Shown here: one piece after another, positions 6,242-10,607 of the stretch | Layout: every line of letters begins with the position of its first letter | How positions within the stretch are numbered: position 1 is the first letter of the stretch | NCBI GenBank assembly: GCA_044426075.1 | Contig: JAWXUT010000059.1 | Location: 1-10,607 of the forward strand | Length of the DNA: 10,607 nucleotides | Direction: 5' to 3' | Origin: JAWXUT01 sp044426075 | GTDB lineage: Bacteria; Bacillota; Clostridia; Christensenellales; DTU072 | Program-made: the position numbers and the translations under genes | Notes under the pieces: model-generated | What the model saw: only the letters and a program-made list of their open reading frames with translations | Told to the model about the DNA's origin: nothing | Database searches by the model: none

Positions 6242-7558
6242 TTATATTATTTTGTTAAAAATATGGACACTTTTGCCCTCTACTTCACGCACTTTTTCTT
6301 TAAGTTTCATACGCATTTCACGCACAATATCCTTGTGTTTTTTGCTGCGAATCAAGTTGACTTTCTGGTTAGGATCAGCCTCGTTATCATACAAAAAGTT
6401 ATCAAAATAGAAGCTTGCACTCTTTTTCAACACAAAAGGAGATAGACTTTTAACGGCATAAGTGTATTTTTCTGTTATAATTGCCCTACCCACTTGACTT
6501 TCTGATATTTCCATATAAACCGCATCGTGCTTCTTTTTGCTATCTGCAACAAAACTTTGCAATGGTTCACCGCGATAGTGGCTAGGAACCGCAATGCCCG
6601 CCATTTGCAATAGCGTTGGTGGAATATCAATTAAACTTGTTAGGCGCTTTTCAACTTTTCCGCCAGCAAACTCGCCACCTTTAATAATTAATGGCGTATG
6701 TGTTGCAGAATGATGACAGCTTCGTTTATACTCCAGATTGCGTGTCTTAAAATGACACCCGTGGTCTGACGTGTACAGAATTATTGTGTTATCTGCAATG
6801 CCCAACTCCTCTAGCTTTGCAACCAACTTGCCCACATTGTAATCCAATCTATTTACTTGCGATAAATAATCGGGATAGTGCTTGTTGTAATTGCCTCGCA
6901 AAAAGTTTAAGTCGTCTGGAATTGGATGATTTTTATAACTTTCAACTGTAGGTTTGTAACCCTCATAACAATTTCTGTCATTTTGTTGATGTGGCTCTAT
7001 TTGCGAAACAAACATAAAAAATGGTTGGTTTTTGTCTGTTTTATCTAAGAATTCAAGCGCATAATCGTTTATACAATCTGCACGATAACCTTTGAAATCG
7101 CATTTGTTGCCGTTTTCATCAAATACATATCCGTCATATCCGTGTGAAGTAAATTCCAAAACATCGGCGGCACGCCAAAAATCATAACCCTTTCTGCGCA
7201 CTGGTGGGATTGCGGTTGTTTCCACATTAACACCACCCATTTTAAACTTATCTGTTGCTAAATGCCACTTGCCCACATATGCAGTATTATATCCGTTTTC
7301 TTTGAATATTTCTGCCAAAAGTGGATTATTATCTATATTTTTTACCGCAATTCCATTTATATGACAGCCGTTTTCTGTGCCATACACTCCCGTTTGAATG
7401 CACGCACGCGCGGGTCCACACACTGGCTGACAAGTAAAATTGTTGTCATATTTTATGCCCTCTCCCGCTAACGCACATAAGTTAGGGGTAAGCTCTTCGG
7501 TTATTGTATCCGCCCGTTGTTGGTCAGAAAAATAAAAAATTATGTTTGGTCTAGCCAT
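6242..7558 (-). CDS. Cys-type (formylglycine) sulfatase, family S1, no signal peptide
   Basis: The 438-residue protein is a type I sulfatase that hydrolyses sulfate esters. The activation motif CGPAR (residues 47-51) in CQPVCGPARACIQTG fits C-x-P-x-R, so Cys47 would be converted to formylglycine. Metal-site residues are visible at the start (FSDQQRAD, Asp12) and in TSDHG (Asp265, His266). YVGKWHL at 94-100 provides the conserved lysine and histidine, and SCHHSATHTP near 280-289 carries further active-site candidates. The protein begins directly with MARPNIIFYFSDQQ and has no signal peptide, so it should be cytoplasmic and act on imported small sulfated sugars. Phosphonate or phosphodiester hydrolysis is possible for relatives. 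No maturase gene (anSME) is in the window. Ten bases separate it from the upstream gene, and GAGGTGA precedes the ATG. No clear terminator follows it. Confidence 0.9.
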   Translation of the reverse strand: MARPNIIFYFSDQQRADTITEELTPNLCALAGEGIKYDNNFTCQPVCGPARACIQTGVYGTENGCHINGIAVKNIDNNPLLAEIFKENGYNTAYVGKWHLATDKFKMGGVNVETTAIPPVRRKGYDFWRAADVLEFTSHGYDGYVFDENGNKCDFKGYRADCINDYALEFLDKTDKNQPFFMFVSQIEPHQQNDRNCYEGYKPTVESYKNHPIPDDLNFLRGNYNKHYPDYLSQVNRLDYNVGKLVAKLEELGIADNTIILYTSDHGCHFKTRNLEYKRSCHHSATHTPLIIKGGEFAGGKVEKRLTSLIDIPPTLLQMAGIAVPSHYRGEPLQSFVADSKKKHDAVYMEISESQVGRAIITEKYTYAVKSLSPFVLKKSASFYFDNFLYDNEADPNQKVNLIRSKKHKDIVREMRMKLKEKVREVEGKSVHIFNKII

Positions 7559-7568
7559 AAATCACCTC

Positions 7569-9689
7569 TTAATCAACTACAGTTCTTGTGCATTTTTCTA
7601 GGTTTAGTGTGACGGATTTTTTGCCATTTTTAATTACAATCTCTTCCGCCTTGCGCTCTGTTTTGCTGTATACGCTATCGAATCTATCATAATTATAGTC
7701 AATAATTTCGCCGTCGTCTGTAAACTCGCCTTTATAGTCAAGCGTCAACAAACTACCCCTATAATCATACACAACTTTGTCGCCCACAAATTGTATTTTT
7801 GTTGCCTCAATACGCGCCTTAAATGCTGCAAAACTCTCTTTATCTAGTGAAGAAAGTTCGGTTATATATGCGTGATAGTCTCCACCTTTGCCTTCGTGAA
7901 CTAAATCAAATTCACCCTTTATTAGCAACTCAGGAATAATATTTCTTGCGGTCTTTGTCTTGTACATTGGTTTAAGTGAATCTGGATTATATGCCCTATA
8001 CTTCAACTCGCCATTTGCAATTAAAGCAACTAGTGTGTTGCCCTTTCTTGCATACACTCTATCGCCACATAACTCAAACTCATCATAACACTCTTTAGGC
8101 ATATAGGTATGCGTAATGTTAGCTTTTAGGAACTCAAACACGCGTTTATGTGTTGGTATACGATAAATTGTGATATTAACATTTTCCTTTTGAGCGCTCA
8201 TTGGTCTTCTGCCATTGCCTATCCAATAGCCCGCAGAACTTTCAAAATTTTTATTATCTTGAGCGGGGTGAGTTGTAAAAATTGTTAGGTTTTCACCCAA
8301 GTTTGCAGTCCAAATATGCTCTTGCGCGCCGCACTCATCAACGCTATTTCCAACCGCAGTTGTAAGCGCATAATCTTTAGTTTTGTATGTGTAAACATTT
8401 CCTCTACTTAGTGCAATGCCGTGTGTGCGTAATTTAAATTTATCCGCAATATTATTAACGCCAATCATCTTTGGAATAGTGGTGTTAAAAAATTTAAAAT
8501 AGAATATAAAGTTGTTGCGGAACATCTTGTTATGCTTCAAATATGATAGTGTATTTTCTACAACTTCGGGATTAGTAAATGTTTCTGCGCCAAGTTGAGC
8601 CATAATTTGATGAGGTTCTTGCCCAACTAAATCTTCACTGACCAAATCTTGTGGTGACAAACCAGAACTTGCTTTAATTACAACATCTTCATCACTTAAA
8701 GCAATGCCTTTAATTGCGTCTGGCAATTTATAAAGACCTCTTTTTACTAGCATTACAAAGTTTAATCCCATGTCATTTGTAGGAACCTTTAATGCTTTTT
8801 CTATCAAAATACGCTCATTTGAACAAAGATTGGCTTCAGACAATAATTTTTCAGCCATTTCTTCACCCCAAAGCAAATTTTGGCTTGCAAGCATACTATT
8901 GCCCTGCATATTGCCCCTTTTGTTGTTAGCGTACATTCTGCTACTAACTGCCATAAACCTATTTTTTACGCTGTGTGTTGCAATATCAAACCAGAATAAA
9001 TCCATAATCATACGCATTTGTTCTGCCATTTCACGATTTTCTGCATACTCAATAAAGTTGGACATTGGGCCCAAATCTTCTAACATATATGTGTTACTAT
9101 AATATTCTGAAAATCCAAAATTGAAGCGTTGCCATATCCACGCTTTAATGCGGGCTTCAGCCTTTTCCATATGTTCGCGACCAGTCATTCCAGAATTCGT
9201 AAAAATTCTGTCTTTAAAAGTTTGACCAGCTAAATATTCGCTTGTAGCAAATAGTATTTGATGGTTTTCTGACCAATAACACATACTGTCAGCGCCCTTT
9301 TCGTCCATAAAATATTTGAAATCTAAAAATGTTTTTTCAATAAGTTCTACAACGCGAGGTTCCATTTGATCCTTGCAATCAATATACAACCTAATCATAA
9401 GTTGCAATCTAAAGTCCGAACAGTCAAATCTGTGCTCCACAAACTTGCATTCTAGCGCGATTGCATTATATATATAATCATTATCTACAACTGCATTATC
9501 TAAAACCTCTAGGCCCATAAAGTGCCTATACACGTTGGGATATGCAGCTAAATCTTTGCGAAAATAATGAAGCATACCATTTTTTTTGTTTGGTTTGCTG
9601 TCTTTAGGCATTAGTAACGCCCAATATAACAACTCACCAATTATAAACAATACAACTGCCCCAAAAATAATCAATATTGCGTTTAACAT
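7569..9689 (-). CDS. Membrane-anchored protein resembling alpha/alpha-toroid glycan lyases, unassigned family
   Basis: I cannot give this 706-residue protein a firm family. Residues 3-27 form one strongly hydrophobic helix, followed by a basic stretch (PKDSKPNKKNG, 28-38). By the positive-inside rule this puts the bulk of the protein on the cytoplasmic side. Residues about 40-340 look all-helical and contain CYWSENHQILFATSEYLAGQ (137-156) and FGFSEYYSNTYMLEDLG (191-207). From about 420 the protein looks beta-rich, with HIWTANLGENLTIFTTHP (458-475) and GYWIGNGRRPMSAQ (487-500). A helical toroid followed by beta sandwiches, with Asn, His and Tyr in the helical part, is the layout of heparinase/alginate-lyase-like enzymes and some glycosidases. 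Asn142, His143, Tyr196 and Tyr197 are candidate catalytic residues by analogy only. Neighbours spaced 9-10 bases away are a hydroxyacid dehydrogenase and a sulfatase, which supports glycan breakdown. AGGGGAG precedes the ATG. Confidence 0.6.
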   Translation of the reverse strand: MLNAILIIFGAVVLFIIGELLYWALLMPKDSKPNKKNGMLHYFRKDLAAYPNVYRHFMGLEVLDNAVVDNDYIYNAIALECKFVEHRFDCSDFRLQLMIRLYIDCKDQMEPRVVELIEKTFLDFKYFMDEKGADSMCYWSENHQILFATSEYLAGQTFKDRIFTNSGMTGREHMEKAEARIKAWIWQRFNFGFSEYYSNTYMLEDLGPMSNFIEYAENREMAEQMRMIMDLFWFDIATHSVKNRFMAVSSRMYANNKRGNMQGNSMLASQNLLWGEEMAEKLLSEANLCSNERILIEKALKVPTNDMGLNFVMLVKRGLYKLPDAIKGIALSDEDVVIKASSGLSPQDLVSEDLVGQEPHQIMAQLGAETFTNPEVVENTLSYLKHNKMFRNNFIFYFKFFNTTIPKMIGVNNIADKFKLRTHGIALSRGNVYTYKTKDYALTTAVGNSVDECGAQEHIWTANLGENLTIFTTHPAQDNKNFESSAGYWIGNGRRPMSAQKENVNITIYRIPTHKRVFEFLKANITHTYMPKECYDEFELCGDRVYARKGNTLVALIANGELKYRAYNPDSLKPMYKTKTARNIIPELLIKGEFDLVHEGKGGDYHAYITELSSLDKESFAAFKARIEATKIQFVGDKVVYDYRGSLLTLDYKGEFTDDGEIIDYNYDRFDSVYSKTERKAEEIVIKNGKKSVTLNLEKCTRTVVD

Positions 9690-9698
9690 AAAACTCCC

Positions 9699-10607
9699 CT
9701 ATGCCATTTTTGCAAGCATTTCTGCTTTGACTTCATATTTAAGTTCTTCTCCTGCCACGTACCTCTGCAACTCGTCCATCATAAAGTGCGCCATACGCAT
9801 TGTTTCTTTGCCTATGCTACCAGCTACATGAGGAGTCAAAATTGCATTTCTCATATAAAATAATGGTGAAACGTATGGGAAAAATTCCGCTTTAATTACA
9901 TCAAGCACCGCTGTTGTTGATGGGCGAAGCAATAAACTTAACGCCAATCCGCATTCATTTACTTGCGCACCTCTGCCGGTGTTTATAAATGTAGCATATT
10001 TTTTCATACTATGGAATAATTTAAAATTATATACATTATTGAGTTCTTTTTTGTTCGCTAAATGATTGCTTATTACGTCGCAAGTTGCAAACAACTCTTC
10101 TTTTGAAACAAGTTTTACGCCAAGTGCTGCCGCCCTCTCTGCTGAAACAAACGGGTCGCACGCCAACACTTCAACATCAAGCCCCTTTAATTTTTCTGCC
10201 ACTAGGCTTCCAATTACACCCAAACCAACTAATCCTACTTTAGTTGCAAAGTTTCCGTCACAAGAATAGGCATATTTTAACGCATATAGCGGATTCAATT
10301 TGTAGTTTTTTGCAGAACGAAAAAATCCTTTAGTTGCAAGTGCAATCTGCGCAAATGTGTATTCCGCCACCGGAATTGCGTTGGCATAGTTTGCAGAACA
10401 AACTCTTATTCCGCATTCTAAAAACTCAGAAGCAAACGTTTGTACCGTTCCCGCTGAATAAAATAGTATCTTTAAACTAGGAAAATGTTGTTTTATCTCT
10501 TCCACAGTATAATGCGTCATCCCCCAAGTTGCAAATGCAATCTCACAGTCTGACAAAAATTCTTTATATTCTGCCACATTTTTCTTAGAAATAAGCGGAC
10601 TAATCTC
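9699..10607 (-). CDS. D-2-hydroxyacid dehydrogenase, NAD-binding; N-terminus beyond the window
   Basis: The enzyme would interconvert a 2-hydroxy acid and its 2-oxo acid with NAD(H). The frame is open to the window edge with no stop (302 visible residues), so the GTG at 10577 is probably internal and the true start lies outside. Numbering from the first visible residue, the Rossmann loop GLGVIG is at 128-133, with an acidic residue in ACDPF (Asp151) that favours NAD. The catalytic set is complete: Arg212 in NTGRGAQVNE, Glu241 in DVIKAEFFP and His260 in LTPHVAG. Catalytic Glu is usually followed by Pro (EP) but here by Phe-Phe. SANYANAIPVAEYTFAQIAL is typical of the subgroup of this superfamily often found near carbohydrate genes. 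Substrate is unknown. Its stop lies 9 bases before the toroid-like gene, so the genes form one operon whose beginning is outside the window. Confidence 0.88.
   Translation of the reverse strand, partial: EISPLISKKNVAEYKEFLSDCEIAFATWGMTHYTVEEIKQHFPSLKILFYSAGTVQTFASEFLECGIRVCSANYANAIPVAEYTFAQIALATKGFFRSAKNYKLNPLYALKYAYSCDGNFATKVGLVGLGVIGSLVAEKLKGLDVEVLACDPFVSAERAAALGVKLVSKEELFATCDVISNHLANKKELNNVYNFKLFHSMKKYATFINTGRGAQVNECGLALSLLLRPSTTAVLDVIKAEFFPYVSPLFYMRNAILTPHVAGSIGKETMRMAHFMMDELQRYVAGEELKYEVKAEMLAKMA

Noticed and set aside
10575..10577. GTG as the start codon of the hydroxyacid dehydrogenase
   Set aside because: The frame stays open for the remaining ten codons to the window edge, and the family normally has a longer N-terminal domain, so the gene is treated as cut by the edge.

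Overview
The window is AT-rich, and every gene in it reads on the minus strand, so transcription runs from position 10607 down to position 1. Spacing is tight: most neighbours overlap or sit within about 40 bases, and the longest gap is 139 bases (6103-6241). I see no tRNA, rRNA, insertion sequence, CRISPR array or prophage gene. The gene set (ScpA/ScpB condensin partners, a GerW/YtfJ-type sporulation protein with its DUF2953 neighbour, a DacF/DacB-type carboxypeptidase), the clear AGGAGG-type ribosome binding sites and the standard genetic code suggest a low-GC, probably endospore-forming Firmicute of the Clostridia. An anaerobic gut lineage would fit, but the lineage is inferred and not shown.

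The upstream block (10607 to 6242) is an accessory catabolic cassette of three genes spaced 9-10 bases apart. They are a D-2-hydroxyacid dehydrogenase cut by the window edge, a 706-residue protein with one N-terminal membrane anchor that resembles alpha/alpha-toroid glycan lyases, and a Cys-type sulfatase without a signal peptide. Together they look like processing of a sulfated sugar or oligosaccharide. The lack of secretion signals points to the cytoplasm or the inner face of the membrane. The substrate is unknown, and the middle protein is the least understood gene in the window.

The 139-base gap (6103-6241) holds a strong-looking sigma-A promoter (TTGCAA, 17-base spacer, TATAAT with an extended -10 TG). 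It should drive the second block.

The downstream block (6102 to 1) is a compact housekeeping and sporulation operon, in this order: site-2-protease-like M50 metallopeptidase, scpA, scpB, a DUF2953 membrane protein, a GerW/YtfJ-type protein, a D-Ala-D-Ala carboxypeptidase, an RluB-type rRNA pseudouridine synthase, surE, and the start of a BaiN/HI0933-type flavoprotein that runs off the window. It links chromosome segregation, spore-envelope functions, peptidoglycan trimming and ribosome modification. Several start codons lie inside the preceding gene, which suggests translational coupling. The order resembles the scp/dac/rlu neighbourhood of Bacillus, with DUF2953-GerW in place and no spmA/spmB visible.
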